Below, one piece after another: positions 24,801 to 32,973 of a stretch of 64,000 nt of DNA. Position 1 is the first letter of the stretch; every line of letters starts with the position of its first letter. A program made the translations under genes and the position numbers. The notes under the pieces are model-generated. The model made no database searches and was not told where the DNA came from. It saw only the letters and a list, made by a program, of their open reading frames with translations. The stretch is from Corticium candelabrum (lineage: Eukaryota > Porifera > Homoscleromorpha > Homosclerophorida > Plakinidae), in NCBI RefSeq assembly GCF_963422355.1, contig NC_085104.1, forward strand, positions 5,544,298-5,608,297. Reading direction: 5' to 3'.

Positions 24801-25461
24801 ATTTTAGTTGTTAGTATATTTCCAATATACTGTACTTTCTCAAATTTAACATACCGTAGGACTGGGAAATTTTGTTGATGAAAAGATTGGCAAAATGGTC
24901 CTAATAGTCTATTTCAAAATTTTGGCAAATATTTATTTTGGCAATGAACTTGTATAAGTTTCATTGATATATTATGATGTTACCAGACGTACACTGTGTG
25001 TTCCTTTCAAACACACATATGTCTGGCATTTTGATGGAGGTATTGCACACATACGGAGACGGATGGAGCACATGTAAGTGAGAGTCCATGGAAACCTTCA
25101 CTACTGAAGGTCTCCAGACGTTGCAGCAAATATGATAACCATGATACTGCTTTAGGCTTTGTAGAGCTATCCTGTAAGAAAGGGACTAGCAATGGCCATG
25201 ATTGATATGCTGTGGCAGTGATGCATGAGTTGATGTTTGTCAAATTTTGTAGCGCATGCAAATCAGAGGTACTTTTGGTTATGATCATCACATGAGCTGG
25301 AAGTTTGGATGTTGGCAGCACCATTGGTTTAGCTGTTGCAACTGTGGTGTTTTTCTTGACTTGCTTTTAGTAATCTTTGTGCATTTCATGCTCGACGGGT
25401 TACTATCATGCCTAAAGACATTCAGCTGGCACGCAGAATTAGGGGTATTCAGTTGGCATAA
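8780..25461 (+). CDS. CENPA: Centromeric histone H3 variant (CENP-A/CenH3), five exons
   Basis: CENP-A replaces H3 in centromeric nucleosomes and marks the kinetochore site. Exons: 8780-8891, 8957-9108, 14254-14328, 24699-24736 and 25371-25461 (TAA). All introns are GT-AG, phases match, and the total is 468 nt, 155 aa. Residues 1-37 are a divergent basic tail. Exon 2 gives [17 protein letters not shown] and [11 protein letters not shown] (alpha-N and alpha-1). Exon 3 gives [16 protein letters not shown], with loop 1 one residue longer than in H3 and Trp where H3 has Phe84, both CenH3 traits. Exon 4 covers alpha-2 ([10 protein letters not shown]). Exon 5 has [13 protein letters not shown] (alpha-3) and a short GIQLA end. 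Introns 2 and 3 (5.1 and 10.4 kb) are full of transposons. The main alternative is a divergent spliced H3; tail, loop 1 and Trp argue against it. The exon 2 acceptor (TAG at 8954-8956) was chosen by phase. Confidence 0.9.
10006..10760 (+). pseudogene. P2X7-ballast-like gene remnant inside the transposon
   Basis: An acidic Ser-rich N-terminal exon (ATG at 10006; [17 protein letters not shown]) ends in a GTAGGA donor at 10136. A downstream frame at about 10522-10730 begins [19 protein letters not shown] and ends [11 protein letters not shown]. That order (C-I-T-E-H-P-G-F, a variable spacer, then Y-x-x-x-x-R-W) is characteristic of the cytoplasmic ballast domain of P2X7 receptors, which also occurs in free-standing invertebrate proteins. 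In between, frameshifts and stops break the frame (for example TGA at 10513-10515). There are no transmembrane or ligand-binding parts, so this is not a P2X channel. It is probably dead. The family call rests on motif memory. Confidence 0.6.
10941..11171 (-). pseudogene. THAP zinc-finger domain with a broken C2CH site
   Basis: The frame starts [13 protein letters not shown] (C-x4-C) and continues with a THAP-like order: KLIQFPKTP, a Trp at DRWEAP, then [16 protein letters not shown] domains bind DNA through a C2CH zinc site ending C-x2-H; here the His position is Asp (GAT), so zinc binding should be lost. The frame stops after about 76 codons with no transposase domain behind it. It lies opposite the P2X7-like remnant within the same TIR element. 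Confidence 0.75.
11445..11790 (+). repeat. Dispersed repeat, copy 1 (inverted partner at 47.6-48.0 kb)
   Basis: This stretch encodes [20 protein letters not shown] and then a segment including ACGAGGCACTCATCCCTAC. Both parts recur, reverse-complemented and in the same order, at about 47630-48000, where the frame reads [20 protein letters not shown]. The two copies are diverged. The element type is unknown; it starts about 15 bp beyond the right TTAA of the Kolobok-like element. Confidence 0.65.
12035..12475. mobile_element. Small TIR element (MITE-like)
   Basis: GGCTATTCCAATCCCACTTC at about 12037 is mirrored at about 12443-12465 by the reverse complement of a near-identical sequence (GAAGTGGGATTGGAGTGGCC). 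The similar part is about 35 bp, with a 400-bp interior of no recognised coding content. Target duplications were not clear. Confidence 0.5.
12855..13626. other. GC-richer, coding-like segment, unidentified
   Basis: A block with higher GC than its surroundings and long open frames on both strands (plus 13034-13609, 191 codons; minus 13375-13626, 83 codons). The minus frame contains [19 protein letters not shown] and the next minus segment [15 protein letters not shown] after two stops, which looks like a decayed protein. I do not recognise the family. It lies in CENP-A intron 2 and may be another transposon remnant. Confidence 0.35.
14735..15949. mobile_element. Foldback element interrupted by a nested TIR element
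   Basis: The ends are mirrored: CAGGCAAGTGTGAG at 14735 and its complement ending at 15949. Arms continue as 14735-14778 plus 15368 to about 15615 on the left and about 15655-15949 on the right, meeting around GCCCATGGGC near 15640-15670. Shared blocks include CAACCAGACAGTGG, GTGCACGTAC and TTGGTCGA with their complements. Without the nested insert the element would be about 625 bp and almost entirely palindromic. No coding content. It lies in CENP-A intron 3. Confidence 0.8.
14779..15367. mobile_element. Nested TIR element inserted in the foldback element's left arm
   Basis: The inverted ends GGCTGTGTTCACACTAGGGT (14779) and AACCCTAGTGTGAACACGGCC (ending 15367) differ at one position over about 21 bp. 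It interrupts the left arm of the host foldback element: the right arm shows the two flanks contiguous. The interior of about 550 bp has several GGGTTAG/AACCC motifs and no recognisable protein. I could not define its target duplication. Confidence 0.75.
16202..16440 (+). repeat. (TG)n/(CG)n compound microsatellite
   Basis: A tract of (TG)n with a central GCGTGCGTGCATGC block, about 220 bp long. It directly abuts the C-terminal end of the gypsy pol remnant: the minus-strand pol frame continues uninterrupted into Thr-His repeats. The Cys-Val, Arg-Ala and Thr-His open frames here are artefacts of the repeat. Confidence 0.95.
16440..18720 (-). pseudogene. Ty3/gypsy retrotransposon pol remnant (RT, RNase H, integrase)
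   Basis: Read on the minus strand in order: the end of reverse transcriptase (about 18720-18500; the usual Y-x-D-D region reads IADNILVVG, so the catalytic pair is lost), [15 protein letters not shown] and [20 protein letters not shown] of the connection, RNase H ([29 protein letters not shown]), the integrase HHCC finger (SKCDICRRD), and the integrase core with Asp in [16 protein letters not shown] and Glu in SNSKAES. A C-terminal basic and Glu-rich tail follows. A stop just before KYMGHILS and frame changes near 18,090, 17,520 and 17,200 break the frame. No LTR, gag or protease was found. It is dead and 5'-truncated, within CENP-A intron 3. Confidence 0.9.
18721..19269. other. Intronic stretch without recognisable features
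   Basis: CENP-A intron 3 between the gypsy and Tc1 remnants. I see no domain, repeat boundary or splice-bounded exon. Confidence 0.4.
19270..20150 (+). pseudogene. Tc1/mariner-type transposase remnant
   Basis: Scattered plus-strand frames follow the order of a Tc1 transposase: a helix-turn-helix ([20 protein letters not shown]), a GRPR-like motif ([12 protein letters not shown]), [12 protein letters not shown], the first catalytic Asp ([12 protein letters not shown]) with [16 protein letters not shown], and [12 protein letters not shown] at the third catalytic position. Several stops and frameshifts (for example TAG after HQLTA and TAA before DNGVTVLDW) make it inactive. Terminal inverted repeats were not identified with confidence. 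It lies in CENP-A intron 3. Confidence 0.88.
20196..20262 (+). repeat. Tc1-flanking segment with an inverted copy at 21114-21182
   Basis: About 60 bp including GGCTGTAAAATGCAGA and GGCGGAACTCCGAGGGCAA recurs reverse-complemented about 0.9 kb downstream. It may be the 3' end of the Tc1-like element with a second, oppositely oriented end fragment. Confidence 0.65.
20263..21743. other. Intronic stretch; only the inverted Tc1-end copy is recognisable
   Basis: CENP-A intron 3. Apart from the inverted segment at 21114-21182 I see no supported feature. A 113-codon minus frame (21083-21424) overlaps that segment and has no recognised domain. Confidence 0.35.
21744..21818 (+). repeat. (GT)n microsatellite
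   Basis: About 75 bp of uninterrupted GT in CENP-A intron 3. Confidence 0.97.
22300..22860. repeat. Dispersed repeat with GAACGGGAYACTC motifs
   Basis: The motif AACGGGACACTC or AACGGGATACTC occurs several times (about 22340, 22580 and 22750). The segment about 22700-22860 is mirrored at about 35110-35275, sharing TTGCAACAACATA-like sequence, AACTAACAACTAATAATCTA and GGAGAA near the inner edge. This is a moderately old interspersed repeat of unknown class. Confidence 0.6.
23310..23720. mobile_element. MITE with perfect 22-bp terminal inverted repeats
   Basis: TACCGTATTTCTTTGATTAA at 23310 is mirrored exactly by the sequence ending at 23720, over 22 bp. Inside both ends are related subrepeats (CATTTATTCAAGGGTGGC on the left; CACTTATTCGAGGGTGG on the right). 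The 411-bp element has no coding capacity. The target duplication is uncertain. It lies in CENP-A intron 3. Confidence 0.85.
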
Positions 25462-27429
25462 ACGTAACTGGTATAAAATAGATAGCATATACTGCGGACA
25501 GTTTGTGTCTTAAGAGAAAGTTACTGAAAGTTAAAATTTGACTGAACTCTTTGTCAATAAGGAATTATTGGTGTGTTGCGAGCTACTGTATGTTTATAGC
25601 TGCAGCAGTTTGGTTACTGTAGGAATGCTTGCGGAGCCTTGTTTCCTGTCGCATAATGCAGAATGGTTATGCACATTGCCTGTCCAACAGAATGTGTAAT
25701 GTATGCACAGGTGCATATGCAGCGTTTTGAAGGTTGTTGCCTATGCTCAATAGAATTTCTAAGGCTTCATTAGCTGATTCATTTGTGATGTCGTCTGTTG
25801 AATCAAACTCTTCTGATTCAGAATCAGGTTCATTAAAGTATATATATTTCCATGAAATTTTCAATTTGATGTGATCCACTTTCAAGATCACATCGGTCAG
25901 GAATTCAAAGGTTCTACAAAATGCCAGTTTTGTACTACGTTACTGTAAATGGCAAATATTTCATCAGACAAATTTCAATAGTAAGGCTACAGCGAAGTAA
26001 TCTTCATTTTGGGTAACCTGACCGATCGTCTTTTGGAGGTTGCCTTGGATTTTCTTTTTGATTTTTTTTTGTGGCACATGTCTTTGAACATGCGTTTATT
26101 ACTTATTCCTGTCGCACACAGTGTGCAAGGGTAAGAAGTGTTAATTTCTCACCTTTCTAGATGGTGGTAATTCCATTGTTAATTAATTAAATTAAAAATA
26201 TGTGGGTCTAGAGTTCTCTTTGATGAAATACATTCTTTGCATGATAATGTAGGACAACAACGATGAGGGTGTTTGATGCCTGTGCAGACAGCATCAGATC
26301 CAGAAACTCGCTATGATGCAGTGCCGGATGATGATGCTGGATTGCATTTAGAGTCTGGTAGACGTCATGTATTTTGGAAGCTGCTATGGCATTGAGACCT
26401 TGTCAGCAGGTTCCAGCTGAAAGGTATATGACATGCTCACATGTGATGCAGAACCTACATCTGGATCTGGCAGTACAGCCATTGGCATGGACCGTCTGGT
26501 TGCTGACGTTATTGTGATCTCCTCAGGACTGCTGGCCTTGGATTCCCCCTGGTTGGTGTCTGTGACAGTGAGGGTACCGTAAAATTGTGGAAAAATTTGA
26601 CCGACCAACTGATTTCTTACAGTGTTACCTGAAATGAAGACTTTTTCGGTGTGGCCTAATTTGTAGAACATTGGGTAAGTCATGCAGTTACATAAAGTCT
26701 TACCCTTGTTAAAATGTGTTTCATAAATTGGCTATTCAATGGGAGGAAAAGTTCTGTTTAGTCTCAATATATCATTCTTGCAGTTCAGCATAAAGATGTC
26801 CACTACACTTGAACAGCTGATATCATGATAATGTTTAGCAGCATGTCTCAGAAATGTATACTTTCAGGCTGTGATCGAGTCCTTGAAGGACTGTAGATAA
26901 CATTTCAAATTCTGGTGGGACTGACCATTCATGAAAGCACTTGTACACAAATACTTGTTGCAAGCCAGTCTGTACGTTAAGTGGCATATACGGTACATTT
27001 TATACTTGTTTTGAGCTGATGAGGCAATACTTCAATGCTCAAAATGTGATCTCTTTCCTTGGAAATTGCAAATGATGTACTATTTCACAAAAATCATTCA
27101 CACTTCCATAAGTAGCTACTTTACATAACAGTTTTGTATATAGATTTCCAAACCAAGTCCTCATTCGAGTTGCACGTTGCTTGGATCTAAATTCAAATGA
27201 TTGATTAAAACACCAGGTTTCAAAAATCTTAGTTCAATAGCTACAAGAGAGTAAGTTCCATTTGTAGCTACCAACAACGTTCACATTTGTGCCATGTGAC
27301 ATTGCAAGCTCGGTGTGTAGTGACACATGCGATGATAAATTGGTCTTTGCTAGGAGCAGTTTGTATATATAGGCTGAGTATGTTTAGCCACACAACGCCT
27401 TCAGAATATAGCTCTCAATAGAAAGCTTG
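25462..27429. other. Region after CENP-A with two coding-like fragments
   Basis: Two minus-strand open segments look more protein-like than background. One at 25667-25891 contains EPDSESEEFDSTDDITNESA and a helical tail. The other at 26384-26683 contains FYGTLTVTDTNQGE. On the plus strand, 26288-26356 is bounded by a cag acceptor and a GTAGAC donor. I cannot join any of these into a gene or name a family. The rest is AT-rich with no recognised feature. Confidence 0.3.
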
Positions 27430-27770
27430 GCCTCACCATGTCATGTCATGAGTTTGTGATCTCAACAAGATTCTGGCTAGGAATTGTATTGTTTCCCTTT
27501 CCACCCAACAATGTTAGATGCATTTGTGGTGATGTAATTGATCCATAGGGGGACCATCCCTCGGCTGTGGTCGTGGTCCACTGCTGGTTCAACGTCATGA
27601 TGCCCTCTGTGACATCATTTGGCATTCATACCAGATTCTGAACTGGCAACCAAATGGCAGCGATAGCTTCAACCAAGAGTTGCTATGGTGATGTAGATCA
27701 CCTCGACTTTATGGATGGTTAACCTGGTTACTTTGATTTAACAGTCTAAGAGTTGTAATTTGTGTGAGAT
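27430..27770 (+). pseudogene. Non-LTR retrotransposon C-terminal fragment (copy E)
   Basis: Plus-strand frames with several stops read FVISTRFWLGIVLFPFPP, CICGDVID, RHDALCDIIWHS and then GDVDHLDFMDG. This is the same order as in the longer copy at 28.6-30.3 kb (zinc-binding C-x-C region, then the endonuclease-like G-D-V-x-H-x-D-F motif). It is a decayed member of that family. Confidence 0.7.
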
Positions 27771-28079
27771 CAAGACAACTTGAATATTGACTCAAGTTTA
27801 CTGGCAACTGTTTTATATTGACCAATCAATAACCACCATAACGGACCAGCCTCTATAAATAGACGTTTGTTGCCTGTTTAACTTTATTTGTAGTTGTGGG
27901 GAGAAAATAATCATCTTTGGGTGTCTAGTGATCTTAAGGGAAAACGGAGAGGTAATGATGGATTGAGTACACATGCACATGTTTATACAGAGTGCAAATT
28001 CAATATGTGCAATGATATTTGGTTGCACTAGTTGCATAATTTAAGGCATCACACGGATTTCTGGTTTTATGGTACCTGC

Positions 28080-28540
28080 TAGTATGTTGACATATCGTGA
28101 GAGATGTGCACAGTATAAAATATTTGAAAAATTGGGACGTTTTGACCTGTAGGTCTTTACCAACTGAAAAAATAGATACCGTTTATCAACTAACTGTTTT
28201 ATGCTTTAAATTGTCTGTTTTCTGTTACATCATAATACTAGTCTGTTGACCAATGGCCTCTAATCATGGTGTAACCTTCATCCTGATTTAATGACCATGT
28301 CTTCTAATCCAAATTGCCTCCTTGATTTTTCTAGTATAGTATTTGTTTTCTGTTGTTAATGTTTTACTTTCTTCCCAATCCGTCATATGGTCAGTTTCCC
28401 AGCAGTGGGCCGCAATGGTTTTGTTATGGGGTCGCCACGTGGAATTGCTAATTGTGTGTTCATTTAGTTCTATACGGTGCACATCTCTCACGATATGTCT
28501 AATATTCATAGTCACCGTACGACGCCATATCACATTATAT
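28080..28540 (-). pseudogene. Penelope-like element fragment (GIY-YIG C-terminus and 3' end)
   Basis: The minus frame 28533-28288 contains IAAHCWETDHMTDWEESKTL and ENKYYTRKIKEAIWIRR. That pattern (A-x-H-x(n)-H-x-x-D-W, then K-E-A-I-x-I-R-R) is typical of the GIY-YIG endonuclease end of Penelope-like retroelements. The downstream 3' sequence encodes GKDLQVKTSQFFKYFILC in one frame. The phrase ATATCGTGAGAGATGTGCA recurs at about 28093, 28480 (inverted) and, slightly changed, at 28563. No reverse transcriptase is present. Confidence 0.65.
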
Positions 28541-28589
28541 ATATTTTCATTGCCAGTACTATATATCGCAAGAGATGTGCAGCATATAG

Positions 28590-30263
28590 AATATATATAT
28601 ATATATATATATATTTATTTTTTTATTTAATTTTATTATATTTTTAAAAACTAACCCAAAACCAACCCAAAAACCCCACTCTACAAATAGTCTAGAACGT
28701 CATCAGAACAATCTACAGACAATCTCTCTAGAATTATCTGTGCATTATACAACCAGAGTTTAATAGAAAGCTGTTGGTGGAAATAGAACGTGGCCTGGCT
28801 ATTGTGAGGTGACTGTGGAATGTTGTTCTTCTGCAGATTGATTTTAAAATCTGGAGACTAGACGGCAGCTACAAGCCCAGACTTTCAACAGCTAGTGGAT
28901 AAAGCACACCTCCATTCCCACTAACAATGTCTTTATATGAGCTGTCTTTCTCTCTTTCTCCAGCTTCTGCCGCAACCCCTGCTTGACAAGCTGCCTTTAC
29001 CATATATGTTGGTTGGAAAGAATTTTTTACTGTGATGTCAAAGTAAGTTGGTCGTCCTCTCTCAAAATCTGGATGGTATACATCTCCTAGTCTTGCATTC
29101 GAGTCACCACAAAGCCGTTGCTCACGACGACAAATTGGCATTATCAGATAATAGTGCTTCGAATGCTACGTCAGCAAGAACGTTGTGTCGTCTATTTCTC
29201 CAGTTTCCCTCTCCGCAACCCAGTAGATGGTCCCCATAACTGTCTAAAACCTGTCCACAAGAACAACGCTTTGAGCTTGGAGGAGGTGGGAAGAAAGGTA
29301 TCCCCAAGCATGTGCGAACAGCGATTATGAACTCCTCTCTCTGGGGCATGGCAAGGCTGAGATTGGGGTTGGGTATTGCCCTTAGCCATGCTCCAGCGTG
29401 AGGAGCAGATATCGTGTTTAGTCGAGCACGATCTCTCAAACTTGCTTTCTCTAAGATGGTTGTTGAAAGCTTGGTGTCCAGGAGACGTTGTAGGTTACGT
29501 CGACTACTCGAGGTAAGATCAATGGTGTCAAGCGAGTCAGGCACAAGACTTCGAATATGATCCTTAGCAGCAGACTCTCCAGGAAAAGCACTAAAGTCAG
29601 GCGACGAATAATTACTATTGAGCACTGACTCCTCCAGAAGTGGCGTAGTTGGTAGAAGACGAGAACATAATGACCGAACAGAGTTACAGCTGCCAATGAA
29701 TGCAGAAGAGGACATTCTCACCGCCTCTCGTAGGCCGAGTCCCCCTTGACGAACAGGCAATGAAGCCTGCAACCAAGACATGTCTGAGGTGGAACATCGA
29801 ATGATGGCATCAAGACATACCCGTAGGTTTGAATCAAATTTGGCCAGTTGCTGGATACCTTTGTTTGGTGGAACTGTTCTCAGCAAATTATTGATCTTGC
29901 AAGAGGATAGACAAGACCGTAGTAGTAGCAGCTGTATCTGGGGATCATCCATATCCAATAATTTCTCCTGACATTGAAGGACTTTGTCTACACGTTTAGC
30001 GATGTGGCCACAGTAGTACTCTTCTGATCCAAAGACTGGAGATCCAAGAAACTCTACACCACCCACTGACCCAACAACACGTTGAACCTCAGAAGGAAAT
30101 TCCGAAAATTTTTGATCTCCAGAAGGCCAGAACACTTCACATTTGGTGGGATTCAAAAGAAGGCCAAAGGAAGGACCTCTAGACTGCAGAAGATGGAAAA
30201 GTTGAGCAATTGCAGGTCGAGGTCCAATGAACGTATCATCATCAAGATACCATATATATATAT
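28590..30263 (-). pseudogene. Non-LTR retrotransposon, 5'-truncated (copy A): RT and endonuclease-like domain
   Basis: The longest copy of its family. On the minus strand the 381-codon frame (30267-29122) starts inside a (TA)n tract and reaches the RT catalytic motif at once (WYLDDDTFIG). It continues through KCEVFWPSG, GGLGLREAV, FPPPPSSKRCSCGQ and GDHLLGCG. After a frame change near 29,130 comes RLGDVYHPDFERGRPTYFDI, resembling the PD-(D/E)xK endonuclease end of some LINEs. A TAG interrupts where related copies have Trp (LGLWS). The C-terminal WLYNAQIILERL ends near 28,686, followed by a 3' tail ending in (TA)n at 28590-28614. Both ends abut (TA)n. It is inactive. Confidence 0.85.
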
Positions 30264-30529
30264 ACACGAATCTCTTGGCCTGTGGTCACTACACAGTTTG
30301 GAAGTATTGAAGACCATCGCACGACGTCTATCTTTCAAGAGAAATTTGACAGTCAGCCAGGCAGTCAGTATCATACATGAACAACTGTCGGTGAAACTCT
30401 GGCTATATTACGCCAAAATGATATTGCATAGACTGGCTTTAGATTGTACAGACATGTTTTCTGGATAATGTGTGTTAGATACCCACGTAGGTGGGTTTAT
30501 ATAAAAAAGATATATATTTATATATATAT

Positions 30530-30533
<4 letters not shown>
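30264..30533 (+). pseudogene. Non-LTR retrotransposon C-terminal fragment, opposite orientation (copy A')
   Basis: Starts directly after the (TA)n tract at 30252-30264 and reads ESLGLWSLHSLEVLKTIARR, then EQLSVKLWLYYAKMILHRLA, stopping at 30468. A short 3' tail ends in (TA)n at about 30510-30533. It is head to head with copy A, sharing the same (TA)n junction. Confidence 0.8.
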
Positions 30534-30566
<33 letters not shown>

Positions 30567-30606
30567 CTCCCTCTCTCCCCTCTCTCCCTCTCTCCCCTTT
30601 CTCCGC
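30534..30606 (+). repeat. (TC)n microsatellite
   Basis: About 70 bp of CT/TC with CCC interruptions, directly after the (TA)n tract of copy A'. Confidence 0.95.
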
Positions 30607-30899
30607 TTTCCTCTTTTGTTGCTGTTTGACTGTGCAAGGCAAGAAGAACAAGACAGGGAGGAGCCCAAGTTGACATTGGCTACTGTCACAGCCTTCGTCT
30701 TGTACGTCGGTCCCATTGATTGTGGTGGGTCCCCCTTTTGAGACCGAACGTTGTTTTTGTTTGTTTAGCATTTGTTTGTCTCTACCGGAAGGGGTGGAGT
30801 TGTTTGCAGTTTCCCACCTTCCGATTCGCATTGGTTTTTGACGAAGTGGTTGGTGTTCAATATCTTTTCGTTGCTATGTCATCTCCTCTTCTTGTTGTT

Positions 30900-31770
30900 C
30901 GTCGGTGAGAATTTCATGGATTCGTGCAATTTTCCTTATGTTCTTCGTGCTATGCTAGTTGTTGGAGTCCTTTCTGTCAACTGGGGGATGTGGTGTTTGT
31001 CATGTAACTTCTGTTTTTACTGTATATGTATCGTATCTTCTTCTTCACCTTCCCTCTACTTGTCTTTGCTTTAGTTTGTCTGTGAAGTCTTCATGGATTC
31101 GTGCAATTACCCCTACGTGCTTCGTGCTATGCCAGTCTTTGTAGTCCTTTCTGTCAGCTGCAGGATGTTGTGGTTTCATGTAGCTTCTGTATTTGCTGTC
31201 GTCTATGTTCATCTTCAACTTACTTCTGCTTGTCTATGCTTCAGTTTGTCAGTGAAGCCTTCATGGATTCGTGCAATTACCTCTATGTGCTTTGTGCTCT
31301 GCCGGTCTTTGGAGTCCTATCTGTCAACTGGAAGATGTGTTTCTCATGTAACTTCTGTTTTTGCTGTATTGTATCTTCTTCTTCTTCGTCTTTTCTCTGC
31401 TTGTTTTTGCCTCAGTTTGTCAGTGAAGCCTTCATTGATTCATGCAATTACCCTTACGTGCTTTGTGCTATGCCTGTCTTTGGAGTCTTTCTGTCAACTG
31501 GAGGATGTGGTTTTGTTATGTACCTCCTGTATTTGCTTTCTTCTATCTCCATTTGTTTCTTACTTTTGCTTGTCTATATTTCAGTTTGTCAGTGAAGCCT
31601 TCTTGGATTTGTGCAATTACCCCTACATGCTTCATACTATGCCTGTCTTTGGAGCCTTTTCTGTCAATTGGAGGATTTGGTGGTTGTCATGTACCTTCTG
31701 TATTTGCTGTCTTCTATCTTCATCATCAACTTACTGTCACCAACTAACTGCCTTCATATACTGTTCTTGC
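30900..31770 (+). repeat. 170-bp tandem repeat, five diverged copies
   Basis: The anchor TTCATGGATTCGTGCAATT (or close variants) starts at 30913, 31090, 31260, 31431 and 31600, giving spacings of 177, 170, 171 and 169 bp. Each unit continues with a CTTCGTGCTATGCC-like block, GGAGTCCTTTCTGTCAACTGG and a TTCT-rich spacer. Frames of 61-236 codons run through the array and are Cys/Ser/Phe-rich, but I recognise no family. It sits between two retrotransposon copies. Confidence 0.85.
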
Positions 31771-31839
31771 GTATTTGACTTTCCAATCATTGTGTTATGT
31801 TGATAGCTGTGTAGATCGCTATATATATATATATATATA

Positions 31840-32904
31840 ATTTATTATATATTTTGTAACACCCACATCTAGCCATTCCCTCCCCAACTTAAAACTCAGT
31901 AATACATCATAGTGTCATCGAAAGAAGAAACAACGTCCCCAAATGCAAGACCATACTCTAATGCAATTCTCCTTAAAATTAACTTTGCATTGTACTCACA
32001 AAGTTTAACCGATAATTGTTCAGAAAGATTCCGGAGAGCTTGATTCAAAGTAGTCTCAGAGAACGTCGTTGTTTTCAAAGCTATAGTTTTTAGAGTCTTA
32101 AGACTGGCTGGAGTCCAATATCCCAAACTTTCTATAGAGATGGGAAAGAAATCTGCTACACATTGAGTCACATTAAACTCATGTCTCTCGTCTTTTTCCA
32201 TTTCTCCAGCATTTCCGGTTGCACCAGCTTCAATGGCAGCAGTGCAGACAAAACGTGGTTGCAATGAATTGCAGACTGTGATGTCAAAAAAGCTGGGTTC
32301 CCATTAAGGAAGTCCGGATGATAAATGTCACCAGGACGAGACTGATGATTAGCAGAACATTTCTGTTTTCTTCTACAAGATTTGTTGTCAGACAGTAATG
32401 CATGCCACATCACATCACATAAAGCATTGTGAAGTTTCAACAAGGTACTGTCATAGCTTCAACCTAACAGATGATTGCCAAAGCGGTCAATGACTTGACC
32501 ACATATACATCTTACAGCGTTGTTGGAATTTGCTGCAGGAAATATAGGAATGCCCAACCATAACCTGATGGCAACTATAAATTCATGTTGAAGCATGGCC
32601 AGGCTGAGATTTCTGTTTGGTGTTGTCCTTAATTAACCAAGCTCCAGCATAAGGAGAAGCTATAGTATTGATTCTTGCCCTGTCTCTGATGCTACACCCT
32701 TGTTACAAAAGCCTGCAGTTGAATTCTGTCAAGGTGTGACTGCAATGATTTTGTGAAGCAACAGAAAGATCGGGAAGAGTGGCTGGAAGGACACTCGATA
32801 ACTGCTGACAAAGCAAATCTTTTATCACAACTTCTCCCTGCATTTCAACCACATCCACTGTAGAAGTGGAAGAAGCATCATCTAATCCTGATGACAAAGA
32901 TTTA

Positions 32905-32907
<3 letters not shown>
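31840..32907 (-). pseudogene. Non-LTR retrotransposon C-terminal copy (copy B)
   Basis: Minus-strand pieces follow the family order: LHNALCDVMWHALLSDN, RPGDIYHPDFLNGNPAFLT, the Ala/Glu-rich AGATGNAGEMEKDERHEF, ESLGYWTPASLKTLKTIA and EQLSVKLCEYNAKLILRRIA, stopping near 31,900. Frame changes separate the endonuclease-like part from the flanking parts. It is flanked by (TA)n at 31821-31839 (3') and about 32908-32967 (5'). Confidence 0.8.

Positions 32908-32967
<60 letters not shown>
32908..32967. repeat. (TA)n microsatellite between two retrotransposon copies
   Basis: About 60 bp of uninterrupted AT/TA. It forms the 5' border of copy B and the 3' border of copy C. Confidence 0.97.

Positions 32968-32973
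<6 letters not shown>

Noticed and set aside
31093-31803. 236-codon Cys/Phe/Ser-rich frame that looks like a membrane protein
   Set aside because: Its periodicity equals the 170-bp DNA repeat, related frames are also open, and the composition follows the TTCT-rich DNA.
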